64,000 nucleotides of DNA, taken from Acholoe squamosa (lineage: Eukaryota; Annelida; Polychaeta; Phyllodocida; Polynoidae). A model generated the notes under the pieces. That model was given only the letters and a program-made list of their open reading frames with translations. It made no database searches and had not been told where the DNA came from. The stretch's first letter is position 1, and each line of letters begins with the position of its first letter. Location: contig OX439036.1 of NCBI GenBank assembly GCA_949317995.1, positions 86,775,920-86,839,919 of the forward strand, in the 5' to 3' direction. Made by a program: the position numbers and the translations under genes. Shown here piece after piece: positions 51,699-64,000 of the stretch.

Positions 51699-51991
51699 CA
51701 AGTTATCTCCTCCTGACCTTGGGGTCAGTGGAGTGATTTGTATTCATATTAGTTAAAGAAATATAAATATAATCACTCCATTAGACCCGCAGGTCAGGAG
51801 GGTGACTTGGCCCAACCCCCTTTGTCTCATAACAAAGTATCCCACCCGAAGTCACCTGGGAATCCTAACTCCAAACTGTTAAATAAGTGAAGCTCCATTC
51901 ACCCTGGAGGGCTCTCTATAGCCAAGTCACCCTCCTGACCTGCGGGTCTAATGGAGTGATTATATTTATATTTCGTTAACTAATATAAATA
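51699..51991. repeat. Inverted repeat cluster (TGACCTGCGGGTCTAATGG)
   Basis: A foldback-like unit occupies 51,699-51,811. Its right half (about 70 bp) recurs inverted at 51,921-51,991. The shared core GACCTGCGGGTCTAATGGAG is identical. The cluster resembles one MITE plus half of a second inverted copy. Confidence 0.7.
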
Positions 51992-54050
51992 CAAAATATT
52001 GGATAGCACTACAATTGCATTGTAGACTGTGCTTCTAAAAAAAATAGAAAACCACTACAGCATCTCTGCGATTAAACTCAGTCTCCCACAAGATCATGCA
52101 TTTTGTATACCTGGAGTTGACATTGAGTCAGCATGCAAGCTACTGGTTAATTACCATAGATCTGCCATTACTACAATGTCTAGGTAGTTTACATAGCAGA
52201 CAAGGGACCTTACTAACTGTGTCCTGTGTAGCTGAGTGCAAACACCCACCTGACAGTACATTTTTTTGTATACATGTTGTACGTTCCAGTGGCCTCTGAA
52301 GCTTTTATTTGTTCACATCTGTATGCATCTCCCTGGTGAGTGTCAGCCCAGCCTTTACTGGACGCTGTGACCTGACCAACACCCAAAAAAAGTCCTCATA
52401 TTAAAAGGTATTTCCTGTCATACACTGTCTCACTCAGGTCATTTAAAATGCCATCAAACTTCTGGTAGTTTCTATGAAAACCAACTGCACTGGTTACGGC
52501 ATTCAGTGTTACCTGGTACTAAATCGTGTCAGAAGGCGTCGTGTCCTCCTGGCCATCCAGTGCATTAACCCTTTTAGTGGAGCTTAGTCCGTTAATCCAC
52601 TGTCCTCTTGTCATTAAGATGTATTTATAAAAGCAGCCCTGGAAACTGGTTTAACATGGTGCCATTCCCGCATCATACTTACCCCAGAGTTGATATAATC
52701 ACACTGACCCTACACAGAAAAACTGCCGCCGCTAGAAACTCGTCAATACAGACGAGGTTAAGGTTATCAAAGCCTCATGACGACCTATATTTGCCATACT
52801 GACAAGACAACTTTGTCATACTAACAATACAAAGTCGTCAGACTGACGCCTTTGGTTATCAGGATGATGACCAAAAGTTGTCAATTTGATCACCTAAAGC
52901 TGTAGATTTAGGTACCGTCAACTTGAGGACCCAAAGTCATTAATGGTCAACATGGTACACTGAAGCGTTAAGGTGAGGTCTTGACAATAGATATAGAACA
53001 GTGCTAATTAAAGCAGCAATTTTCAGGTGCAGCTCTAATTCAAAGTTTGGGAGCGGCTAATGTGGGTAGGGCTCATTCAGGAGGTTTTATGGTAATTTCA
53101 TCTTGAGGAAAATACAACATGAGGCTTGAGGCGCATGTCATCCTTACAGATCTAAGGTGGATGTAGCTCACCTACTGCTGTCCAATATCTCACAGAAAGG
53201 TGACACAGTAAAGTTATGGATATGGAGTAATAATGGAGACTGACAATGTGGAGAGCCACTTTGTCACCTCATATCGTACGAGGGAGCGCCTTCTGGAATT
53301 CTCAATTACCGGTATGCATAATATTGAAAGTAAAACAAATGAGCGCTACTCCCATGGCCATGCTACTGTATCATTGCACAAGAGATTATCATGACATTTC
53401 AGATAGTACTCCACGGCTTGCAACCTGTATGGCATATGTTCATTTTCTCTCGCTCTTGTTATCGAGTAGCTGATTTGACTTCCTAAAATCAGTTTTTGGT
53501 TCAATTGATTCACTCCACAGCCATGTGCGAATTATAAACTACCGGTATTATAATCATAATTTATACCATGCACTTCTAATTAGACTGCAAACAGCAGACA
53601 AGGACTACAAAGAGTTGGTGCTTGGTCATCCACCTGTGCATAGGTCTGGGTAGATGATAAAGACAGGTCATCATCATCTTCCTCTTCCCCTGGGGGCTGA
53701 GAGCCGCCGTCTCACACGGCCGATCAGAGAACATGCCCACTGAACTGGCAAATTTCTCACTTTAGACCTTCTGACCCTAGCCTACCCGCTCCCAACCTAT
53801 TTAGCAATTAGATTAACTCTGATTCCCTCCATTATATCCGTCCCATTTACCTAAATTGCACACATGTAGGGGTGGTATTTTGCATTTGGGAACATCTTGA
53901 GTTTTTGATCATGAGAAATTGATCGGCTTTTAAGAAGTTTGAGGTTGGTAATCTGACGATGGCCGCAGGCATTGTTGCACATCTCACGCTTCTTGGACAC
54001 CTTTGGTGCCTTCCCTGGCCACCCAGGAAGCTATAGACTGGACACCAACC
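51992..54050. other. Intergenic, nothing recognised
   Basis: No domain, splice-supported exon or repeat terminus was seen. Confidence 0.4.
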
Positions 54051-54052
54051 AC

Positions 54053-54072
54053 AGCAGCAGCAGCAGCAGCAA
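54053..54072. repeat. (CAG)n microsatellite
   Basis: Six to seven CAG repeats. Confidence 0.85.
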
Positions 54073-55741
54073 CTTAGTAACCTCTAGTTGAACCCGCTCC
54101 TGGAGCTTTTTATGATTAATGTTTTCTACTATCTCTGCCTCCTGCCAAAGACGGTAGCGTCCATTTGCACTAAATATAGTCTCTCCTCTGCCCGTTGCCA
54201 CCGGCACAGGGCAACAAGTATCCTACCCAACCCCCTTTCCCATCCCCGACCGAGCCAACAGAGCTATCTATCTCATGTAGGTGAATAAAGATATCATACT
54301 TTATAGCTGTACAGACTCGAGGGGCTATATTCTTAGAATGAAATTCGTGGCAAGCGTAGACATTAACTGAAAGCAGAGATTTAGCCAATGAGATGTTGTC
54401 TCCAATTATGTTCAGCGACTTATTTCAGTAATATATATGTGACGTATTAAGGTATGTTGAACTTTATATACTAATAAAAAGAGAGCATTTGCGAATAGAA
54501 ATGAGTCTTTAAGTGTTTAAAGATGGTACAAAGCCCGGGGTACAAAGGCTCGTGGTTAAAATAAGATTTTCGACTTTATTTTTACCCAGCATTTGTTCAA
54601 TGCATACCAAATGAGTATCTATGCATCTATTCCATATGGTAATTTTGTTGTTGTAATGACGTCTGAGCAGGTGGAAAGATAGTTCTGTAGTGACAATCGA
54701 TGGCAGTTTTCCCCCATTAAGCTGATAGCAGTTAAGATTGCAAATCCTCGTGTATAAGACACGCATCCGTGCTTTAACGAAAAAAAACACCCCCCTAGCA
54801 AGAAGATGAACCCTCAATAAAAATATATATGTAAAAAAAAAAATCCTCGTCTAAGGCTCATATGTATTCGCTTTCACTTAAAAAGCTTAGATGTCTAAAA
54901 TTTGTCAGATAGGTTCAATGTACATGTATCTGTAGTTAAAAGAGTTCGCTATGCCGCTTCACAAAAAAAAAACAGGCGACAGATGATTCACATTGATACC
55001 ACAAGCATTTCACCTACCGGTATGATAGCATTAAGTGGCACAACTTAAGGTCTATACAGGCATTAGACCCACTGGAGGAGGTGGTGGAGGCGGTGGTACC
55101 GTATGAGTAATGTACCAACAGGTGAGCAGCCCTGACAGCGGCCCTTTACTCACACCCTGTTACCAGGTGCTCATAGCCTCTCCTCCTTACACACATACCT
55201 CATTTACAGTAGTCATAAGGCCGACATAAGGCTAACACAGCTACCACACACCAGAGGTAAAGGCATATCAAGTATACTCAATAGTGGTTATACACAGGCC
55301 AAGGGACTTCACTGCTGAGAGGGATCAAAGCAAAACAATGGGCCGGCAATTGAAAAGCAATTTCAATTGAATACCCATGAATGAAGATTATTTCATTGCG
55401 GAGAATGTTTCCTATCTGAGAAAAGGAAACATGATGAATATCAAGTTCTAAGATTGACATAGAATTTTTTTACTAAGAAGCAAACATAAGAGTTATATTA
55501 AAAATTTCACATTTATACTTGATTGTGTACGTCCCTTTAACTAAAAGATTTTTGGTCAAAATATGTTCAAGAATAATGGCCAATCCCTTGTTATCTTCCA
55601 TGACTTTAATCCCACAACCATAAAGGAATCGGTTACATATGAGATGTATAGGTCTCTGCTCTGATGGCTAATGTTCACAATGCCGTACACCTGTGTGTTC
55701 TGACCAAATATTCAAAATTTAAAAACCCAGAACCAGTGGGC
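54073..55741. other. Intergenic with a degenerate MITE end
   Basis: AATCCTCGTGTATAAGACAC near 54,738 and a second AAATCCTCGTCTAAGGC near 54,841 resemble 'ataaggc' MITE ends. No gene is supported. Confidence 0.4.
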
Positions 55742-55747
55742 TGTGTA

Positions 55748-55890
55748 CAGGGATGAAAGTCACAAAGGACGAACATCCCTGAAATGGTCCAATATTCGCC
55801 CCAAAAACCTAGTTTTCTATATGAATGTATAGGGCCCTGGAACTTCAAAATCCCTGAAATCAGGGAATTCCCTGAAGACTTTCATCCCTG
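55748..55890. mobile_element. hAT-like MITE (CAGGGATGAAAGTC)
   Basis: 143 bp; termini CAGGGATGAAAGTC / GACTTTCATCCCTG. Target duplication TGTGTA (6 bp) at 55,742-55,747 and 55,891-55,896. Sister of the copy at 34.4 kb. Confidence 0.85.
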
Positions 55891-55896
55891 TGTGTA

Positions 55897-58270
55897 TAGA
55901 TATTTTAACCAGTGACTACTGTCTAAATGCATTCAGCTGACCATGTCTATGGAGGCGTGGTCGGAGGCAGTGTCTGTGGGGGGTCATGGTTAGGGCGTTA
56001 GGGTGGAACGGGATGTGGGGGTCTGGTTGAGGGTGGGTGGGATGAGGATGGCTGCATGTAATGCCATTTTAAGAAAAAAAAGTCACTCGTTTCTACAGTA
56101 GTGATAAAAAGATTAATTATTACTTGCCGTATCACTATAAAATATATCGTCCTTTTTTGTGTGAATATACAAGTAAATGTGTTACATGTATCCACAATAT
56201 TTATAATATTTATTAACAGAGCCCAGAGGTTAATACACTAGCTGACCTCAGGGATATGCTCCATTGAGATCTTAATCCAAGGTCTCTGGCTCAATCAGCT
56301 TTACCAGGGCACAGCATCGCGGTCCACTGGAGGAGCATCCAGTTTAACCAATGAAGCAGGGAATATCCCCTGGAGATGCCTTAATAGATCATGGACTCAG
56401 GTAACATGACACCTGCCACTGTCCAGGCTGTGCCCCACCTCCAGGTGAGTACCTGCTGAGGTAAATACTCCCCCCTGAACCCCCTACAGCCCCAACGGTC
56501 AGCTCCCTGCCCCATCTTCCCTTTCACTGTCTCTCTCTCTCTGGATGGTCAAGTGGTTTATATACTAGAGGGGTTAACTGCCTGGTGGTCATGTCTTTGT
56601 ATATGGGCGCCAATTTCATGGTGAGCTACCTCCAGAGGGTGATTTGTTGGATGCTGGGCGTGGGAACCAGTGTACTCGAGGTAGGACATCTTACTCCATG
56701 GTGCTAAAGACACTGTAATAATGGGTCATGGCTTACTCGCCACAGACATCGTGACCATACATTACAATAGTAAATGATAGTATTACACAGATTATGAGGA
56801 ACTTTTCTCCGAAAAAAAAACAACAAAAAAACAAACAGATTTTTCTAAGATATAGTGAATCCTGGTTTGGGTATAAGGCACGGCTTATACACGAGGATTT
56901 CCTCAGGTGTGCCTTTAGGAGACACCTGAGTCGCCTTTAGGAGTCACTATGGCGCAGCAGCATATTACGGTACTTTAATAATGATATTGACTCATCATAA
57001 ACTCTCTAAGTGTATATTGGCACTACCAGTAGTATACTGTAGTAAGGTATATGTATGCGTACAGCATCTAATTGCAGTAGGATCTACCCTAGTACACCCC
57101 CGGGATCCCTACCTAACATATTTTCTCCTGACAAAGGCCTGCCATAATAAATGAGCCTTTATGCAATAAAACTTAATTCTCATACATGACAATAATTATA
57201 TAATGTATTTGATACAGATTTCAGAAAAGTTTGCCTGACAATAATACATGAAGTGTGTACACCCACTACTTGGGCAAGTGTTAAATGGCATGGCTTCTAT
57301 GACTAGAGCTATGACTGAGGCATATGAATCAGAGGTCTAATTCTAACAAAACCTGACCCAAAAAAGCTTTCCCGTCAATAAGACATAATACATGCACGAA
57401 CCCTTCATTTCCCAATTAAATAAACTTCATAACACGTTTTGACGTAATCTCCTACTCCATACCTTTGCTTATAGGTCTCTCTCTCTCTATATATATATAT
57501 ACCATTGATTATCGTAAACTGCCTAGCTTTCAAGAAAGAGTAACGGGTGATAAAACTGTTGTAAGATTTAACCATCTTGTTAATATTACCTCTGACTCTG
57601 AAGAACACATACTTGAAAATAAAAAGAACACACGTCATGTTGGAAATAATGGAGGGTAAAGGTATCGGTATAGAGAGAATAGATTGATAAATGTGATCTA
57701 CAATTCATGAATTATTATCGGGACCAAAGAGTATATATGTAATGCTTCTGGCTCAGGATTGTACATGTATTAGCACCTCAGTGCTATATGGATGGTTCAT
57801 AGTGGCCAGATGCCAATGCAGTAAAGCTGGAATGAATGGTTGGCGTGGGTGTTTGATTATTGGTTATTTCAGGGTGACGTGGGAGGGGTGAGTCAATAGT
57901 GAACACATCACAGAGTGAGAGTCTGAACCCGGGGTCTGAACACTACCCTCTCCCCCATCTCTCAACCCACCCACCCACCTAGTCATGTGACCCCCCCCCC
58001 CTGACGTCATCAGGGTGATTCCTGAGAGCTGCAATGACGTCACTCATAGGGAAAACACCTTGAGCTGAATGCGATGAGGCTGGATCAGGGGGGTGGTGAT
58101 GAGGCGAAGACAGTACAGGCCGAATCCTTGGTAACGTCGGTTCTCAACTCCTCATGCCTTTAAAGGAATCAATTTTTTCAATATCTAAATGACTAATCTA
58201 AGTGTTTCTAAAGATTATACAGGTACTCCAGAAAGTGGTCAATTGTCAGATGTCTACAATTTTGAATACT
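55897..58270. other. Intergenic with short microsatellites
   Basis: TC and TA microsatellites at 57,477-57,500 and an 'ataaggc' MITE end near 56,874-56,900 (GTATAAGGCACGGCTTATAC, itself palindromic). No gene is supported. Confidence 0.4.
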
Positions 58271-58606
58271 ATTCTTGGGAGCAGCAGTGACGTCATAGCA
58301 ACCAGCGCGGCCCTTATCAGGCTTATCTCCACACTGATAAGAGTCCTCATGAAGGGTCAAATTGAATAGGAAATGGACTAGAAAAAGGTGTTAAAATCCT
58401 TATCAGAAAACGTCTAGACCAACTACGGCAAAATGCATTACAAATTCTGAAAGATATTCAAAATTTACATCACATACTTGATGCGCTATTTTCAAGGCCC
58501 AGTAGTAGAAAAGAAATCAGCAAAAAGGCGACTTTTTCTAGTACATTCCCTATGTAATTCGACCCTTTGTGAGGTCCCTAGCAACCAGAATTCTGCTCCC
58601 GAGAAT
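58271..58606. mobile_element. MITE family (ATTCTYGGGAGCAG), copy 2
   Basis: About 336 bp; left ATTCTTGGGAGCAGCAGTGA, right TTCTGCTCCCGAGAAT, inverted. Interior has GGGTCAAATTGAATAGG and TTTTCTAGTACATTCCC, which are mutually inverted, so much of the element can fold back. Confidence 0.7.
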
Positions 58607-59040
58607 CGTGGTTTCGTGCCAGTAATACTGGGCAGCATGTGATAATGATGGGTACACCTCGGGGTACACCTATAATTAGTTGATTGATGTCCAGGTTTGC
58701 AGCATCTCCCTGAAATTACCTCTCGTCATGAGGTGTAACATACGAGCAAGGTTTTTCAGAAACTGTACATTATGTCAAGGTGAATATCGATGCCCCATAG
58801 ATAACGCACTAAGCCCCCGTATTGCACCCCTGCATTAAATAACCAGCGCCAAATCCGCACGATGACGTCATAGGTCCATTGCGCATGTGCAGCCCTTTTG
58901 AAACGTAAACATCCAAGATGGCGGCGGTCAGCATTTCGCGATGACGATGGGTAAATAAGAGTTAATTTTGAAGGATATTGATGAAATATCGATTGATTTT
59001 CCACTTAAATACCTTGACATAAATGTAAAGATGGAACTCT

Positions 59041-59161
59041 GATTAGTTTGAGCCTCCTGTTTCTTCACTCGCGTTTCCTGCCCGCCTCCGAACTCGGCCT
59101 AACGGCCTCGTGCGGAACGGGCAGGAAACGCTTGTGAAGAAACGGTTGGCTCAAACTAATC
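59041..59161. mobile_element. Foldback hairpin (GATTAGTTTGAGCC arms)
   Basis: 121 bp; arms of about 45 bp contain GATTAGTTTGAGCC, TTTCTTCAC and CGTTTCCTGCCCG, mirrored with few mismatches around a 30-bp loop. Confidence 0.75.
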
Positions 59162-59182
59162 ATCGATCACCTTTACCATTAT

Positions 59183-59866
59183 ATTCTAGGCAGCAGAACC
59201 TTAGTTGCTAGGGAGTGGGCAAAGGGTCAAATTATATACAGGGGACCTATCACGATAGTACAGATTTTTAGATCCACACAACAACCCCAACATGACCTAC
59301 TTCCGTTGGGCAATTTGCCTACTCTTTACCACTGCAGGGGTAGGAAATCGACTTACATTTACATTGCAGTCTATTTCTTTCGATGGTGCTCATCAATACA
59401 AACCCATAGCTCTGCTTGGATAGTCAATACGACCAATATTAAGATATTTACAGCAATATTTGTGAGAAATCCCATAGCTAAGTATTATGAAATGCCCCGC
59501 AAAGTCGCCGATACTAGCGGTTTACGACGGTAGAGCCCCTGGTGTTAAATCTATGAACTCACTGTTGCATCGCATGTATAGGGAATGTACTAGCAAAAGT
59601 AACCTTTTTGCTATTTTCTTTTCTAATTATTTTTATTGGGATTAGAAAATAGTGCATCAGGTATGTGAAGCAAATTTTTAATATCTTTCAGATTTTGTAT
59701 TGCATTTTGCGATGCAAAGTTTAGATATTTTCTGATAAGGTTTTTAACACCTTTTTCTAGTACATCTCCTATTCAAAATAACCCTTCCTGGGGATTCTTA
59801 CCAGTAGAGATAAGCCTGATAAGGCCGAACTGGTTGCTATGACGTCATTGCTGCTCCCTAGAGTAC
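59183..59866. mobile_element. MITE family (ATTCTYGGGAGCAG), copy 3 with internal insert
   Basis: Left ATTCTAGGCAGCAGAACCTT, right TGACGTCATTGCTGCTCCCT. The interior matches the 34.1-kb copy but is interrupted from about 59,238 to 59,577 by unrelated sequence of unknown type. Confidence 0.6.
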
Positions 59867-61268
59867 CATACGACTGGGTTCCACGTGCACGTGCCTAGTG
59901 AGGCTAGTCACGGTCCATCCCCCCACCCCCAACCTTCCTGGCTGTTTATTTACACCCATCACTAGTTCTCATGGCTCAGGGACAGGTGGGCCACGGGGTC
60001 ACACAAATGTGACCTAAAACCAGGCTGACCAGTTATTGCCCATATTTAATAACATGCACCATAAAAGGTTGCCAGTGATCCACAAGGGACCCACCGCCAA
60101 AATACCACACTGTGTCACGTTCATGACATGCACGTCATTTTGTGGCATGTGTGTAAAGTATGAAAGCACTCCCCTCACTCTCACACAACTTCCCATCTGT
60201 TGGATCGCATTTAGGGAGTCAAACATGCTATCGGTGACATTTGTTTTTTTAACTTTCTACGCACAATTCCACATTAGCTATGCCTATGGTGCAATTTTGG
60301 AAATGTTGATCCCCGGGCGGAAACTATACATTCAGTTGCTTAAATTGGATTGTACCTAGTGAATTAGTATTACCATTCAAAGGGCAATAAAAATATCTAG
60401 AGCATTGCAAACAAACACAAAAAGACAAGATAAGGGGAAAAAGTTCGTTCCCCTCATTATTCATTTATTTTTATGGTTTAAATGCATGTCGGGCGTGAGA
60501 CGTGCACGTAATCAACGAGATTCTATCTAAAAAAGTTCAAATAGGGCTGCTGCATTATTACAAATTTACCTTATGCCAAATGTAAAAAAGGGAAAAGGAT
60601 ACATTTCAGGCTACCCCAATCCCACATAGCACAACAGCAACACAGTAATAAATAAATTTACATTTTATTAGGAATTGTGCATGTGCAATGAAAGAGAAGA
60701 GCCTAAAGGACATGTTTCCATGATTTTTTGTTCAATTATCCAGCAATTCATATGAGTTTCAATTCCCGATCTTCAGTTTTCGATAGGAACCCGCCGCCAA
60801 TGACCCAGGGAGACCCTGGACCAATTAGGTACATTGATACCCGGGGTTGGTACATTGTGAGTGGCCGCCTGGATGTAATCCTACCTCCAGAATTCTGCAT
60901 ACTCAGTAGTACATAGACAAAATATAGTGCCGGTATATACCCCCCTCAGTCCTAACAAACTATTCATGCCCTCACCTGGTGGCAACCATAGCCCTCCTGA
61001 CCCCTGCCGTCAGCTGGTTCCAGGGGTATCTGCCCCTGGTACCCACAAGGTGACCCCTGACTTCCGGTAGGGTCTGAGTGGGTCAATCAGCTGACGGCTA
61101 ACACACGTGCAGGGTTAGAGGCGAACGCGTCTCTATCCACAGACCTATATACCTAATGATCAGCTTTTTCTCTTCGTGTATCACAACTACCTTGGGCATA
61201 CCATGATAGGATGAATTTTAGGCTAGGGGAGCTTTACAATTGATATTCAGTCCCTGTATGATAAGGGT
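59867..61268. other. Intergenic, nothing recognised
   Basis: A plus-strand frame at 60,036-60,359 has no domain and no convincing splice context. Confidence 0.4.
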
Positions 61269-61272
61269 AACT

Positions 61273-61585
61273 AAGGCTCGACAAAACAAGTGAGAGGTGT
61301 GCCCAGGGCACATACCTGCAATAGCTTGTGCCCTGTACAGAACAATTGTACAGAACATATACTGGGAGAAATGGTCAGTTTTGCACTAAATTCATACACT
61401 TTCTCACTTTTCAATCTTCAAAAATGAATGGCTAATTTGGAAAATGAATGTTTAAAATAATTTGAAAAATTAAAATTGGGGATTTTTCTTTTTGTGCCTG
61501 GTGGGTGCAACTTCCAAATTTGTCTGTGCCCTGTGGGATTTTTCTTGCGCGACAGACACAGGACAAAGGGATTTACCGAGCCCTG
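61273..61585. mobile_element. hAT-like MITE (AGGGCTCG), degenerate copy 3
   Basis: Ends AAGGCTCGACAAAACAAG and GATTTACCGAGCCCTG. Interior GTGCCC and GGGCACA blocks as in the 40.3 and 47.6 kb copies. No target duplication could be read. Confidence 0.6.
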
Positions 61586-63830
61586 TAGGGTAGGACGTAT
61601 GGATGAAACCACCCCTTGGTGCAAGACTATGTGAGGAGCATGCCATGAGGTGAAAATATCCTTTGAGAAATAATGAATAAACATGTCATTATATACATTT
61701 CAGAGTTTCATTGAGAGTAGACATGCCTGACTCCACTCTTGTGTACGAGTCTATGATGGGGTGTACATAGACAGGACATTATTGTGATTTAGATCCTCAC
61801 CAACACCCAAACCCTACCTCCACCACACCTATAGCCTCCAGACACCATCCACATCCTGCATGGTAACACCCCTGGCCGGGTACCCCCTTGTCAGGTGAGG
61901 CTGATTATGACGCAGGGTCAGGACCATAACTCACGCCCTATCCTGACCCCTGACACCACTCCTCCTGGGCTCCTCCTGTACAAGCACACAGCTAAATGGT
62001 TTCTGTTGCCCTCCGACCGTGACCTTTGGCGCCCTCTGCTGACTTGTAGGGCAGACGTTATCCCTTCTCTCACTATCTAGTCTGGATAACAGAGAAATGG
62101 CTATAGGTAGTAGGAACCGCCTCAAACTGCCCCAATATCCCTACTCCCTAGATATTTTTTGAAGTTATGGAGTCCAAAAACCAGCAGATATCGTAGTACT
62201 CTGGCCGGATGGATTGAGCCTGACCTCCCGTGGACGCTGTCCTAACTTTGGATGGTCCTCCCCAATCCCCATCACAAAAAAAAAGAAAGTTCGCCATATC
62301 GCCCTTCACAAACTGATGTGTATAAGTGGAAAGTATATAGCAGTAACCTAGACACAATAATAAGTTTTCTGTAAGTGATCACTAGTACCGGTACTTTAAT
62401 ACCACATCAGTGCTAAACACCAGGACTAGCCTCCAGGATCCTTGTGATTTACTACCGTCATACATGACAAGACCTCGCAGCCATCATGGCCATGCCCAAC
62501 TTGGATGGCAACCATTCAGAGAGGAGATGAACATGGAAAGGTCGTGCTTGGACTTTGACCCCTGGTCACCTCCCAGGATGCTGCCTTCCACAAGCCGTGT
62601 CAGTACCAGCGGTATCCTAACTTGAAACTACATGGGGGGGGGGGCTTAATAAATCTAAGGAAAGATACCGCAGGCTCTAGTTCAATTCACCAAAGGATCA
62701 TGGCACTAACTTGAGCCAGGAGCCCTCCCCCATGGCCTGCTGGTGCTAATTGACTTTTGACCACAGGGAGTAAATGGTATTCATTTTGCAACTATCCAAG
62801 TTTGTGGTACCGTTATTACCGGTGATACCGAAGCTTTTGGTTGAAATCCATATGGGGGGGGGGGGGGGGTGATCGGCATTCACATATATGGTTACATAGT
62901 AAAAAGTATTTCCACGTTTTAATGTGAACAAGTCTATGTTGTACGAGGAGAGACCCTGGCAATTTTTATCATCATTATTAGTCTGTAATATTTACACAGA
63001 ATCGTGTGTTGTTTAGATCTTGTGGAGGCATGGGTCCAGACAATCTATGCTCTTACTTTGGTATCTCTGTCTAAGCTTTTGTGTAAAGGTCGAACGGTAG
63101 CTTTCTTCATATTGATGTTGTAAACTATACTATACATGCATTGGTATCCTCAGTGGACACATATTTTGCACTATAGTATGGGTTCATGATCACGGTACAT
63201 GTTCTTGTACCGGCAGCTTCCTCCAGAACTCATAGTTGCCACGCTGTGCCTACTTTTTACTGGTGAATCACTTTTCAAAGACGCATTTATTATTTAAGTA
63301 TGAAGCATGGACGTGGTCGATATCTCCAGTAGACTTGTATTTGGAGGGGGAACATTTCATAAGAATTCTACCGGATAGTTTAAGTTGCTCTACAGCTCTT
63401 TGGCTCACTCAGAATCCAAATCTGTATCTTCATTAATGATTGAATAAGAGAAGACACAAGTCGGTCAACTGGTTAGGTGGGTCGATTCAATCAGGGGAAT
63501 GGTATGGTGGATATCCTGAACTACCGGTAGTCCCATGGGCAGTGACCTAAACATGTTCTGTCTGGTGAGGTGAGACACACGTGACTGTCTGGTGGTGAGG
63601 GGAGCAGGCTATATACACAGTACACAGGCTGTGCAAATGTGTATACAATACATGTCTACCTCCGTCTGGCATATGCCGGTAGAGAAGAGCTGAAGAGCAG
63701 CAATGACTCACTCTATATCTTCTTCCTTCTCCTACCCTTATACCAGCATTTTGCATTTACGCACTCATAGCGATATCCCGCCGCGATATCAAGGATAGTA
63801 CCCCAGACGGGCGGGTAAAATCAACAAGTG
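61586..63830. other. Intergenic with poly-G runs
   Basis: G-runs at 62,634 and 62,855. No supported gene or element ends. Confidence 0.4.
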
Positions 63831-63836
63831 ACAAAT

Positions 63837-63980
63837 CCACTTCTTAAATTCCACAAGGGACATGGGCTTAGAGACGAGGAACAAGGCCACTTCTTCAATT
63901 CCACAAGGGACATGGGGTTGAGAGACGAGACAATAACCTTTTCTTAGAATCGACCGACAATGGACATGGGAACCCCCTGT
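63837..63980. repeat. Short tandem repeat (CACTTCTT..CCACAAGGGACATGGG)
   Basis: Two good units of about 56 bp share CCACTTCTT, AATTCCACAAGGGACATGGG and GAGACGAG. A third, degraded unit (TTTCTTAGAATCGAC, GACATGGGAA) follows. Confidence 0.65.
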
Positions 63981-64000
63981 CTAGGACCCAAAGGATATTG

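Noticed and set aside
60036-60359. 107-codon plus-strand frame
   Set aside because: No domain, signal peptide or splice-site support; A+T-rich surroundings.

Overview
The window is eukaryotic nuclear DNA, almost certainly from a marine invertebrate animal. It has spliced host exons with GT/AG introns, LTR-retrotransposon fragments, many short inverted-repeat transposons (MITEs), SINE-like retroposons with microsatellite tails, and long A+T-rich intergenic stretches. I see no bacterial operons, CRISPR arrays, rRNA genes or convincing tRNA genes. The species cannot be named from the sequence alone.

The one host gene I recognise runs on the minus strand from about 30,967 down to about 24,870. 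It is the C-terminal half of tRNA dimethylallyltransferase (TRIT1/MiaA family). Eight exons have canonical splice sites and almost entirely compatible phases, and they end in a C2H2-type zinc finger, a stop codon and a poly(A) signal. The exons for the ATP-binding N-terminus, and one short exon near 27.1-28.1 kb, were not found. A second minus-strand exon candidate lies at 49.45-49.69 kb.

Layout. 0-10 kb: intergenic, with SINE-like copies (0.9, 8.2, 9.1 kb), MITEs, and a Ty3/gypsy integrase plus 3' LTR fragment at 1.9-3.3 kb bracketed by inverted repeats. 10.4-21.2 kb: a large decayed LTR retroelement. It has gag (coiled coil, capsid remnant, CCHC knuckle) and a retropepsin, but no recognisable reverse transcriptase or integrase. 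Instead it carries 4 kb of unfamiliar coding sequence, and it is broken by SINEs, a hAT-like element and a Tc1/mariner-like element. 21.2-25.0 kb: a tandem array of about 930-bp chimeric units, each joining an internal piece of that retroelement, its LTR, and the 3' end of the TRIT1 gene. 25.0-31.0 kb: TRIT1. 31-64 kb: mainly intergenic, with dispersed MITEs, foldback elements, a minisatellite, a long (TA)n tract and two further SINE-like copies.

The most unusual structure is the array next to TRIT1. It has amplified the last coding bases and 3' UTR of a conserved tRNA-modification gene together with an LTR. Two successive units were then hit independently by the same SINE family. The second theme is modular retroposons: one head sequence joined to two different tails, and one tail joined to two different heads, many with clean 10-14 bp target-site duplications.
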